DNA of 64,000 bases from Ricinus communis (Eukaryota > Streptophyta > Magnoliopsida > Malpighiales > Euphorbiaceae), in assembly GCF_019578655.1 (NCBI RefSeq), contig NC_063263.1:8070001-8134000 (forward strand), given 5' to 3'. The notes beneath the pieces are model-generated. The model saw only the letters and a list, made by a program, of their open reading frames with translations. It made no database searches and had not been told where the DNA came from. A program made the translations under genes and the position numbers. Shown one piece after another: positions 39,354 to 49,600 of the stretch; the first letter of the stretch is position 1, and each line of letters opens with the position of its first letter.

Positions 39354-39358
39354 TTTCT

Positions 39359-39853
39359 CGTCGGACAACGAAAATTTACAGAATTTCTTGTAATTTTTAT
39401 TGCAATTATTACATGGAATTTGATTGTAGAAGTATTTTGGTAAAGAATGGTTCCTAATTAATTGTAAGGAATTATGTTATACGTACGAGGCATTATTTGA
39501 ATGTTTATGGACTGATTATATCTTTTAATTATAAATTACAAAATAATTTTAATGAATTATTTCTTGAAAATATTGATGAACAAGAAGAAAGAATAAGTAG
39601 AACAATAGATAGTTGAAAGAGAGAGATATTTGACTACTTTATAGGCTAAAAAGTGATAAAAATTGTAACAAGTCTCAAAAGAATAGTGTTAGGTTATAAA
39701 GTAATATGTTTTATAGGTTATAAGTTAATCTATTAAAATTTAATTATTTATTATTTGATCTAACGATTAAGATTAAAAACAACTGATTTAACAGTTAAAA
39801 TATTAGATTTATTTAACCAGGTGTATCGTAAAAGAAATTCAAGAAAAAAATTA
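39359..39853. other. AT-rich spacer right of the solo LTR
   Basis: This 0.5-kb AT-rich stretch has no recognisable gene or repeat. Confidence 0.4.
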
Positions 39854-40155
39854 ATAAATTATCATGTGATTTAACGTATTTTTATTTTAGAATCTGTGAT
39901 TTTTTTTTTTCACTTTGGTACCTTGTGAATATTAATCGTTAGCAAATAATAGTCAAAATGTATAACACCATTGGCAAGTGCTAACGTGGCGGTTGGCAGA
40001 ACAGTAGCTATTGCATGCGATATCATAATCTCTTAATAGTATTATATAATTTGGCCAATATTTGCTAACGATCAATATTCACAGAGTACGAAAGTGAAGA
40101 AAAATAAACCACAGAATTTAAAGTGAAAATACGTTAAACCACGATGTAGTTTAAT
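39854..40155. mobile_element. MITE-like inverted-repeat element 1
   Basis: This is about 300 bp with imperfect terminal inverted repeats of around 90-100 bp. The left arm reads TGTGATTTAACGTATTTTTA and later GTGAATATTAATCGTTAGCA. The right arm, reverse-complemented, reads GTGGTTTAACGTATTTTCAC and GTGAATATTGATCGTTAGCA. No transposase is present. The arms cover about two thirds of the element. The target duplication was not resolved. Confidence 0.7.
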
Positions 40156-40488
40156 AAAGGTTTTTTTTTTTTTAAAAAAAAAAAGAGAAGAAAAATAATT
40201 GAGCATATTCTATACTTGAAAGGAAATGATCACGCATGAATCCAATCTAGTAGACATCTTCGCTGGAAAGATTATTCCTTTCTTCTATCACAATTGCATC
40301 TCAATTGTAAGAAATTTGCTTGATTGTTACATTCTTTATGCAATCCACCAGCATGAAATCAGAATCGTAATAGATTTGCAGCAACAAGTTTGTCCTTCAT
40401 AAGTTGGCTTTTGATATAAAAACAAAAATATATGCAACAAGTAGAAGTAACCAAGGCTTCTTAAAAAGAGGAAAAAAAAAAGATGAGT

Positions 40489-40994
40489 ACAAAAAAATAC
40501 CATGTGATTTTACTATTTTACAATTTAGAGTATGTGATATTTTAAGATAAAAAGAGAAATGTGATTATAGATCGTAACAAAAAAAGATATCTCATTATTA
40601 AAAAGTCTCGATTTGTAAGGATTTGGCTACCTTTGCTTCGATCAACTACTATTATCAAGTTACATGTGTTTGATAACATTAATAACTTCTAATTTCATTA
40701 TTTGACTGTTAAATCACGGTTTAAGAAGTCATTGAGATGATGAGATCGATTTAATAATCAAATACTGACCTTTTGAGTAATTTAGCTCTAAACTCATGAT
40801 ATCAAACATAAAAAATATGATCATAACGGCTAATCGGAATGAAAATGGCTAAATCATAACCAGTTGATACTTTTTAATGGTGAAATACTTTGTTTTGTCG
40901 TAAGTTTTTATCACGTACCTCTTATTATCTAAAAAAAAAAAAAAAACCACATACTCTAAGTTCTCAAATAGTAAAATCACAAAGTATTTTTTTA
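40489..40994. mobile_element. MITE-like inverted-repeat element 2
   Basis: This is about 500 bp with terminal inverted repeats of roughly 90 bp. The left arm is AAATACCATGTGATTTTACT followed by TTTAGAGTATGTG. The reverse complement of the right arm is AAATACTTTGTGATTTTACT followed by CTTAGAGTATGTG. It is unrelated in detail to element 1, though both arms use a TGTGATTT phrase. No coding capacity. Confidence 0.7.
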
Positions 40995-41076
40995 TAATTA
41001 AAATTTTAGAATATTTTTTATACTTCAAAAAAAGATTTTGTCACAGTATTTATTATTAGGATATCTAGAGCATAGC

Positions 41077-41883
41077 ATCAACAAGTTTAGCAATGAGGTA
41101 ACTCTTGTTTCGATATATTGAAAGATTCAGTTCTTTCAAGTCACACAATGGAGGAGATTGAATTTTTCTTAGCACTTTTGGTACTATGTAAGATTGAAAA
41201 AAATAAAAAATGACAAACATATTATACTAATGGAGAATCATTCTCGTACCTTGTATATATATGATAAACTCATATTTAATTTAATCAAAAATTTCATGGG
41301 GACATATCTTACCAGTCTCACTTGTCAAATTCAGTACCCGGAAACACTGACTGAACTTGGCTAGCAAGTCGACCAATCTAGCGTACCAAGAAAAGTCCAT
41401 ATCATTGGACCCAAAACATAGCTCAGTCTTTGGTAGCTTGTTGAAACCATTCAGAAAAAAAAAAAGAAAAAAAAAAAAGAGATTATGTCTCCATCATATG
41501 AGAACAATTGTAAACATGGCGTGTTAATCTCAACTCTAACAATCTTCTTACATAAACGTAGTCTCAATATATGAAGACTAGAACTTGAAATCTCAGTATT
41601 CTCTAACAAAGGACATTCCAATATAAACAAGTATTTAAAAGAAGGTATTTGTTTCAATCGATTATGCATCCATTTATTTGTCATAGTAACTAAGTTGTTC
41701 AAATTCTTGAAAGAAGAGGCAAGTTGCACTTGGGAAGACCAATAAGATGGCTAAGATGATGTCGTGAGACAATTGATTCAAGATTTTTAATGCTTTGATA
41801 TTAAGTCTTTCGAGTTTGAGTGTTTTATACTTTAGTATTAAATGATTGATACATATTTCATTATTTAAAACTAACAGATACAT
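41077..41883 (-). pseudogene. F-box/LRR/FBD gene fragment
   Basis: This is a broken C-terminal half of a gene related to the intact F-box/LRR gene at 8257-10275. Reading on the minus strand: LRR-type sequence (YKTLKLERLNIKALKIL, 41883 side), a frameshift near 41720, then FKNLNNLVTMTNKWMHN and HILRLRLCKKIVRVEINTPC. A poly(T)-rich run (41453-41480) splits the frame, followed by FNKLPKTELCFGSNDMDFSW to a GTAAGATAT donor near 41314. A last exon at about 41190-41077 reads PPLCDLKELNLSIYRNKSYL. No F-box is present. Confidence 0.75.
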
Positions 41884-42349
41884 ATTAATTATCTATTGGA
41901 TTGGTGTATAGATGCTAATATGCATATAGACTAGGCAAGAATATTTTAAATTTTAAACCGTATTTTTATTGATTCATTTAGTAACATAAATATTCTTTTT
42001 TCTTATATCATTAGAAATGAAATTTTATATTAGTCTAGAGGTGGCTACGGTTCCTGAAACCAACCATTTTTGGTTCACAGTTCTGGTTCGACAGATTCAA
42101 AAGACTTTAAGAAATTGAGAAAATAAAAAGGCCTTAAAGTTAATTATCTTACTAAAAATTAAGGTGTCTATGTATTCTTTTAGGGTTTAGAGGAATCAAA
42201 GCTTATCTTACCAAAAGTTAAGGTGTCTATGTATTCTTTTAGGGTTTAGAGGAATCAAAATTCAAGAGTTTTCGCACCTATTTTTTTAAAAAAAATTATT
42301 TACCCCATTAATCAATTTCTACGCCGGAAGTTAAAGTCCCTTCGCTTGT
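41884..42349. other. Spacer with a tandem duplication
   Basis: No coding sequence was recognised. It holds the 59-bp tandem duplication at 42142-42259. Confidence 0.4.
42142..42259. repeat. 59-bp direct tandem duplication
   Basis: A unit of about 59 bp containing TTAAGGTGTCTATGTATTCT and AGGGTTTAGAGGAATCAAA occurs twice with only two or three differences. The second copy starts at about 42201. It looks recent. Confidence 0.85.
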
Positions 42350-43330
42350 GAGGTCGAAAAAAATATTCATCTCCTTCTTTCTTAAACTTTTGTTGCTTTA
42401 AATCTGTCTTTTTCCAATCAACTAGACATGTTTGGTCTTGTAATTATTCGAGAGCCAAAGACGATCGTGTAGGATCCATCCCCTGCACTAAAAGCTGTTC
42501 CACAGACATGGTTGAGATTGGACTTGTAAAAATATTTGTTGCAATTTTTAATAGTATAGGCAAAATGTTTTGGTGTCGACTGTACCACTTAAGAACCGAA
42601 AAATCTGTACATGTTTTACTATCACCAAACATTATGGTGGGATAAATGTCATGTTTGGAAGATGAACTAAATGATCTCTTAGGTCTTTCTTTGTCTTTGC
42701 ATCATTAATCAGAATATCCTTACTAAATGTATTTGATTCATTCCGAACTTGACTAGGAATAGAAGAATCATTAGAAAGTAAACCATAAATAAATCAGTAA
42801 TTACTTTGTTAGCATCATTTATTATTTTAGTAATATCGATTATATTTTCTATATTTTCATTAGAATTATCAAAACCTAAACAAGAATAATAAATAATCAT
42901 ATAAACCATCTATTTTAGTCATAGGATAAAAAACACATGCAACAAAATTAATTAATGGAATTTCTTTATAATATTTCATCCATTTCATTTTTTTTATTAA
43001 AATTGATTCTCTTGAAATAGCATCATTTACATATTTTTGTAAAACACCGGAAACACTAATGCATTCAATAAAAATAAATAAAAAAATTGGATAATAGACA
43101 CCACTTAAAACATAAGTTGCATCATTAAAACTTTTAAATGTCCAAAAGATTTATGCAAATATCCCGATTTTATGGATATAAATTAATTTGATATAAAACA
43201 AATATGCACAATAAATTTTTATATTCATAGAACTCATTGAGTAATTCATAAGTGGAAGTGTGAGTCGAGACATCTCTTGGAGATAGTTAGGGTCTTTTAC
43301 CATTTTCTTTACAAAAATTATCCCAGGATC
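42350..43330 (-). pseudogene. hAT-family transposase fossil
   Basis: This is a decayed C-terminal half of a hAT (Ac/RICESLEEPER-like) transposase. In order on the minus strand: RDVSTHTSTYELLNEFYEYK (the RDVxTRWNSTY region, 43300 side), LSGVYYPIFLFIFIECISV, KWMKYYKEIPLINFVACVF with TKIDGLYDYL, then the dimerisation region (VLKWYSRHQNILPILLKIAT). The characteristic SSL-E end and a C-terminal DWKKT-like tail follow. Several stops and frameshifts interrupt it. The conserved RW of TRWNSTY is replaced. No terminal inverted repeats were identified. Confidence 0.8.
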
Positions 43331-44756
43331 TCATTATTCGGGGATGTGTATATAAATAAATAAAAAAATAATTTTATAAAAAAATCTATTGCGAACACTA
43401 GACTGACAAATAATTTGTAAATTCCATATATATGCTGCTCCATTATCAAAAGAAATTGAAAAAAAAATATTATCCCCACCATAATGCACATACATGAATG
43501 TGGTTGCCAATGATTATTCTTTTTATCCTTATTTATATAAATTTTAAAGAGTGTGCTTCAAGGTATTTCTAGGCACACATTTTGCACTAAGGTTTAAAGC
43601 ATTTTGATAATAATTAACAAAATTAACTTTTTGACTAAAACTAAAAGACAAATATTCCATACTTATAAATTGTCAAAATATTTCAATAATTATATATATG
43701 CATACTTGTTTCTATTACCTCATCCACTAATCTTTTATATATGCATTCACTTTCTTGAGTTCAATAATTATTTTTACATTATACATCAAGTTGTCAAAAT
43801 ATTTCTTTAGAGCATTTCCACTAATTAATTGTTTCTACTCCTATATTTGTCAACTTCATTAGCTAACAATTCATATCCATTGTGCTTGCAGCATTATTCA
43901 TTTCTGAGTTAAAGATTTTTTTTTTTTTTGTGAAATTCATATTTCTTATGCCTGCATGAATTATTCATTCCTTGAATTGGATAAATATTTTTGTTTCTTG
44001 AAGACATAAAAAGCTCACTTTTGTGAAGAGAAAAAGTTAAACATTCTAACATAAACACAATTACATACCTTAAAATCTTCATAATCATTCTCAACAATAA
44101 TGGTTAAGTTTGCTTTAAAAATCAAAGTCACCCTCAAAAATCTCACTGATTTGCAACCTTAAGGTGGTGCTGATAATGGGCTCTCTTATTTTCAAAGTTA
44201 ATGTTTCAATTTTAACATGCTAACAAATGTAAGACAGAAATTCCTAAAAATCTTTGCTTATACACAACTGGTCCAGATTCCATAAAGTACAAGGTAGTTT
44301 TCTTTTTAAATAATTGAGATTTTCAAAATAATATATTGATTTTATTAATAGGTCAATCTCTAAATATTAGTTTTTGGCTTGAAAAAACTGCCATGATTTG
44401 ATAAAAAAAGAAATGTATAAAATATATAACTTGTGTATGTATGTATGTATGTTATTAATAAAAAAATATCCTTAATTTTGCATTACTGTAGAGTTGCTCA
44501 ACAAGGGGATCTATGAGAATCCTAGGCGACAAGAACTTGACTGATAATGAGAATCCTTTTGTTAAGTTTTCTAGTAATGGCAAATTCATGCTTGTTGGGA
44601 CTATAAAGTTCTAATAAAAAGAAATTATTGTTTTGTTGTTGGTGTGTTTGATTTTATGATATTTATATTCTGGGTGTTGATTTTATAGTTATCTTTTTAA
44701 TAGCTTTTAGAAGGAAATAAGAAGAAATCTTCGGTTTTGTTTTTGTTATGCAAAAA
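43331..44756. other. AT-rich spacer, possibly including the 5' part of the hAT fossil
   Basis: This is AT-rich with no readable domain. A (GTAT)n run occurs near 44435. The right end borders the second composite duplicated segment. Confidence 0.4.
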
Positions 44757-44840
44757 TGTCAGAAGTGGGATTTGAACCCACGCCCTCTCACGAGGACCAG
44801 AACTTGAGTCTGGCGCCTTAGACCACTCGGCCACCCTGAC
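44757..44840 (-). tRNA. tRNA-Leu (CAA), copy 2
   Basis: This 84-nt gene is identical in every base to the copy at 34589-34672, including the CAA anticodon in the CTCAAGT loop and the T-arm. A T5 terminator follows on the minus strand (A5 at 44752-44756). The immediate upstream flanks differ between the two copies, whereas more distant flanks are recognisably paralogous. Confidence 0.96.
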
Positions 44841-46009
44841 CTGTGGTCTAAATTAAGCTATTAAACTAAGGGTGACGTGTGCCCATTTCTGCAAAAGCTA
44901 GTTGGCCTGCCAAATAAATATATGTTTATCTACTAAAGATTGGATGTAGAAACATCTTCTATACGGAATAGTTTATTCATGTCCGCTCTGTTTTAAGTTT
45001 AGCGATTATAGTTTTCTCGAGAAATTTTGTCTTGTGCATTAACCATTACTGTTTACAAGCACAACTAAAGTAATTAATTTCAAGGTCCTGCTTGGAATAT
45101 CTACTTGAACGGGATTTGCATGAATTTATTGCTAAAAGTTGGATGAGCTTGTACATCTAGTTGACGAGCAAGAAAATCAAAGGGTGTTGCAAGCTTAAAA
45201 GCCTGCAACCAGTGGACATGTTAATTTTCTCTTTTCTGAAATGTGGACATGTTTGCTCACACTCCTTTCATTGAGTTCGTCTGCTTATTAGAGCATTCCT
45301 GCTTGTAACCAGTCTGTTTACCAGCAAGGTTCAACATTCCATCTCTTTTGCTAAGTGTCACGTGAGTTTTGTTTTATCTCCAAAACTTTGCCCACGTGCG
45401 GCCTAGCTTGCCGAGGCGGGGCGTGACATAAGGCTTTGCTCTTAACTCCGGAGTACTAGGCGGTGGTTCTTTTGTGGAGTCAGACAAGTTGCCTATTTGA
45501 AACAAAAAAAAAGGGCAGGAAGTAGATTCTTGCCGCTTGCACATTTTTCTACTCAGTGGTAACTTTCTTGCAATGAAGTCATTATGATCTTTTTGAGTTA
45601 AAAGAGTTACGGATGAAGGCAGGCGTCTCGAATTTAAAAACTTAATCAAACTGTCAGGCTAAATTATAATTTTTGTATGGACGGTGTTGAAGCGGGCTTT
45701 TCTTTTTCTGAATATAGTATTACTTTTGTGGATGATTTTGTTACATACAAACACCGAAAGAGGAAGAAAGGGAAAAGGCCAAGTGGGTTGGTGTCTGTTA
45801 TAACTTCTCCTATATGCAGCTGAGTCAGATGATGAGTCATCTCATTTCGTAACTTGCTTCCACCTTCATCCAAATAAAATTCAATTCTGACAAGAAAATG
45901 ATATATATTACCCAATAAATCCGCTTAAAAGGGTAATCTTATCAATGATGGTTGTGCATTCTCTAAACAAGGAATGGTCATAGATAAGATCATAAATCTT
46001 GAGAGCCTC
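44841..46009 (+). repeat. Composite duplicated segment, copy 2 (methyltransferase-tail part)
   Basis: This is paralogous to copy 1 and to the methyltransferase 3' end. Homology to exon 10 begins near 45168 (GAGCAAGAAAATCAAAGG), close to the exon's own first bases. It continues through AAAAGCCTGCAACCAGTGGA and on into the 3'UTR (GGAGTCAGACAAGTTG near 45476; TTGCAATGAAGTCATTATGA near 45569). The frame is broken by an inserted repeat of the ATGTGGACATGTT part. It encodes nothing. It also contains the 73-bp insertion at 45356-45428. Confidence 0.8.
45356..45428. mobile_element. 73-bp TGTCACG...CGTGACA insertion with 4-bp target duplication
   Basis: The insert starts TGTCACGTGAG and ends GGCGGGGCGTGACA, with perfect 7-bp inverted ends. 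TAAG flanks both sides (45352-45355 and 45429-45432). The related sequence at about 31674-31688 (CAAGCTAAGGCTCTG) has the uninterrupted site, so this is an insertion. Size and ends fit a very short solo LTR (TRIM-like, reverse orientation TGTCACGCCCCG) or a tiny MITE. Confidence 0.8.
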
Positions 46010-46205
46010 TACACAAATGGGAACTGACCATTCACCTGGCGAAGGCTTCCAAAAAAGCTGGTCCAGTTTTCAATCTTGGATATGTTGGGTGCCCTGATAG
46101 ATCCTGAAAAACCTTGTACAATATGTGATAAACCTCCTTGCTAGGATATGCATGTTATAGGAAAAAAAAAGGAATATGGTTCTGGAGTTCACTTTTATTT
46201 TGGTG
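46010..46205 (+). pseudogene. Neprosin last-exon fragment joined to methyltransferase-type 3'UTR
   Basis: This contains the second half of a neprosin final exon: CTCTACACAAATGGGAACTG, TTGGATATGTTGGGTGCC and GGAGTTCACTTTTATTTTGG. All match the exon 7 region of the gene at 46701-48932, but with deletions and stops. At about 46205 it passes directly into AAAGCAAAAAAGAAGCAGG and further sequence related to the methyltransferase 3'UTR. The same join is seen at about 35090. Confidence 0.8.
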
Positions 46206-46700
46206 GAAAGCAAAAAAGAAGCAGGTATATATAGCAGATTCTTGGTACCATTTTGCACATTTGTTTTCCATAGTCTTTTCATCATTTTCATGCAATGAAG
46301 CCATTTAATATTCTGCATTTTCACAAGATGAAAAATCATATTATTGGTTAAAATTTTCCCAACTTAATCTAAATGAAATGTCATTTTTTCATCAAGAAAA
46401 ATGAAATAGGAAATTGAATCCAAGAAAATCAGGTTAAATGGGTAAACTAATTATTGGTCTTTATGTTACTTCCAAACAAGGAATCCTGGTCATGGAAAAC
46501 CCAAGACATCCTGTTAAAAACAGCAAAAAAGGCTAATAATACTGATGATCAAGGAGCTAATTTGCTTTTGTTAACTCCTTAAAAGGCTTCTCGTAATAAT
46601 ATTATATGCATGCAATGGAGTCCTCACATCAGTATATCTTTTTCAGGTTGTACCTCAAATTGAAAAGTTGAAGAGCAAATAAAAATTTCACATTCCTGCA
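46206..46700 (+). other. Remaining duplicated flank and neprosin promoter
   Basis: 46206-46420 pairs with 35090-35300 of copy 1. The remainder is the immediate upstream region of the neprosin-type gene. No TATA box was assigned with confidence. Confidence 0.45.
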
Positions 46701-48932
46701 ATGGCTAGTCAAGTTCATCAAGACCATGTTACAAGTAGGATTCTTTTCTTAATAGCTTTCTTGTGCTATAGATTTGTTGATGGAACAAGGATTTCAAATT
46801 CCATCCATGAATACGCTAAACAGGTTTAGTATTATCACTGAATTCTTACAGCCACTCCACTTTATGTACTTTTTCTCTTATCTGAATGCTAATTTTCTTT
46901 TAAAACAAAAATCTTCCTTATGTATTGCAGAGTGAGGATGGTGATGTAATTGAGTGTGTTGATATCTATTAACAACCAGCTTTTAGTCATCCACTTCTCA
47001 AAAATCATATTATACAGGTAAAGACTTTGATCTCTTGTGTTTCTAACACAAAGTCAGATTGATAACCAATATAATCTAATTTATTATTGATAAAGTTGGA
47101 CCACACTCTCTTGAACTTGTGAAATTTAACATAGGTAAACATAATAAGGAAGTTAGGACAAGTGAAAACATAAATTTGCTTAATACTATAATATGTGTCT
47201 GATTTTACAGATGAGACCCAGTTCATATCCAAATGGACTAAAAGCAGGAAACAGTACAGAGCTTTTACAAGAGAAGGGAATGTGTCCTGAAGGAACAATA
47301 CCAATCGCAAGAACACATCTATTTAGACACCCCAAAACTAGCCCAGTTCTTCTAAATAGGACAAATGCATTTAGCCCCCCAGTTCATGAGGTATCATAAT
47401 ATCAATTATCACTATTTTAGAAAAGGAAAACAAAAAGAAAGAAATTTAATGCACATTTTATAGAATAGGGTCCACAATTTTATTTAATTTATGTCATTCT
47501 TCTTATACATTTATCAATTTTTCTTTTCAATAAAAATGATATATAAATTAGTATGCCCAAGTCTCTCTGGAAAGTGGCTATTACTATGGGGCACATGCAA
47601 AACTTAACGTATGGAACCCAGCAAAAGCTAATGACGGGGAATTTAGTTTATCTCAAATATGGGTTCTGTCAGGTTTGGACCAAGATCTTAACTCCATTGA
47701 GGCTGGCTGGCAAGTAAGTTTACTGAGACCTTTATTGTCATTTGTTTTTCTTCCCAATTTAATTAACTTTTGCACATACAATCTTCAAAAACTTCCAGTC
47801 CAATCATTATCCACTTTCAAATGTAATTAACTTTTGAGATCAGAACTTCCAAAATCCTAAGATTTTTTTAGATGGATGGTTTACAAATTAAATCATGATG
47901 TTTCAGGTTTTTCCCGGTGATAATAAACCAAGAACTTTCATTTATTGGACAGTAAGTATATATGCATAAATTTTCATTCTTTTCTAATTCTTATTCACAT
48001 TTTATCCTATTTTTTGTTTTTTACATGTATTCACATGGTTCGTTAAGAGAGATAATTACGGACAAACAGGTTGCTACGATCTTGTATGCCCTGGTTTTGT
48101 ACAAACCAGCAGTAAGCTCGCATTAGGTACTCCGATAAGGCCAGTCTCCATCTACGATGGCAACCAATATGATAGAGACATAGCTGTACATAAGGTAATC
48201 CCCATTAGTCTCTACTATTTATTATTATTGTTCTGGTACCGCATATATATCCAGAGGGCCTCCATTAACTTATGTCGGGCCAAAACTTGGAACACTTTCA
48301 TGGATGAGACCATAGGACATAGACATCCCACCAGCTCATTAAGAAGAAAAAGAAGTCTTGTCTACTTGGACTGCTACTGGGTCTCTTACCATTGTACTAA
48401 AGCTGTAATTGATCATAATCGATTAATTATTGGTGTCCTGCAGCTATGTCAGTGGCTGCAGGACATTCCTGGTGCCCGGCACGGCAGCAGGAAATACTTG
48501 TGTTAAAAAAGTTTTTATTGCTTTTGACGTAGAAATGGTTGATTTTATCAGGATAGAGAAAGTGGGAACTGGTGGCTACAAATTAGAGGCCAAGATATAG
48601 GGTACTGGCCCTCTTCGATTTTCACTACTCTGGCTGAAAGTGCAACACGGATAAATTGGGGTGGAGAGATAGTGAATTATGGATTGAATGGTCGCCATAC
48701 CTCTACACAAATGGGAAGTGGCCATTTCCCTAGTGAAGGTTACAAAAAAGCTGCTGTACTCTTCAAACTTGGTTACATTGACGATTCCGGTGTCCTGAGA
48801 GATCCTGATGGCCTCGAACCATATATAACGAAATCTTCCTGCTATGATCTGCAATTTGGAGAAATGGGGTATGATGATTTTGGAGTTCACTTTTATTTTG
48901 GAGGTCCAGGATATTCAACACAATGTCCATAA
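46701..48932 (+). pseudogene. Neprosin-family (DUF239) gene with an in-frame stop in exon 2
   Basis: Neprosins are secreted plant proteases; the Nepenthes enzyme is a prolyl endopeptidase, but most members have no known role. The seven exons are 46701-46823, 46931-47017, 47211-47390, 47552-47713, 47907-47951, 48048-48194 and 48552-48932, all in phase 0, about 374 codons. A signal peptide (ILFLIAFLCYRFVDG) comes first. The propeptide region includes MRPSSYPNGLK. The neprosin domain runs from YAQVSLESGYYYGAHAKLNV to NWWLQIRGQDIGYWPSS, NYGLNGRHTSTQMGSGHFP and YFGGPGYSTQCP. In exon 2, TAA at 46970-46972 follows VIECVDIY where relatives have a lysine. Everything else looks functional. It could be a recent pseudogene, a polymorphism or a base error. 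It follows broken copies of its own last exon. Confidence 0.85.
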
Positions 48933-49036
48933 AAGAAAAAGAAGAAGAAAAAGAAAAAGATTGCCTATACAGATTCTGGCTTTCCAAGTAGAACACATTT
49001 GCAATGGATGAAAATGGCTAGCTTTTCCTTACTTTT

Positions 49037-49088
49037 GCTTGAGGCATGACTATATATATGTATTGAGGCATGACTATATATATGTATC
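49037..49088. repeat. 24-bp tandem duplication
   Basis: The unit TTGAGGCATGACTATATATA (plus TGTA) occurs twice in direct succession in the neprosin 3' flank. Confidence 0.85.
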
Positions 49089-49239
49089 TAAGAAAAAATT
49101 AGATTTTTTTTTTCTTCTAGTGACACCTCTAATAATTATTATGGTACCAAAATGTAATTTAAAGAGAACGTGCATGAGGAAATTGCTCGTATTAAATTAT
49201 TTTATTAGAATGACAATTAAGATGATCTAGACAATGAAA

Positions 49240-49600
49240 CATGCCGCAATTAAAACCGTCGAAATGTCTCCATCTGTTCTAAATGCAAAGGTCTTGGACT
49301 TGCAAAATTGCCAGTTGAAGCAACCCTGTGATGGTATGTCCATGAAAGCATTATTTATATATGTAAATGCAACTCGATCATCCAATACAAAACTCATATT
49401 TTTCTGATTCTGCTTTTGCAGTTTGACATTATTCCAAGAGAATCCAGACAAACTCTAGTTCCTCCCATTGTGTAACTTCAAGGAACTGAATCTTCAATCA
49501 TATATCCAGACAAGAGTTATCCCATTGCTGAACTTGTTGATCCTATGCCCTGGACATCTCCATATCCAGAGAGTGCAACAATAGATATTTTGATAATATA
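49240..49600 (+). pseudogene. F-box/LRR/FBD gene fragment
   Basis: This is a second fossil of the F-box/LRR family, on the plus strand. The first part reads SVLNAKVLDLQNCQLKQPC (LRR-like) up to a GTATGT donor at about 49336. After a TTTTGCAG acceptor at about 49421 a further exon aligns at the DNA level with the 41077-41190 fossil (CCTCCCATTGTGTAACTTCA; GAACTGAATCTTCAATCATA; GAACTTGTTGATCCTATG). It also matches the family TSPYPES-type FBD segment. Single-base indels shift the frame and stops are present. It sits between the neprosin gene and ELF3. Confidence 0.62.
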
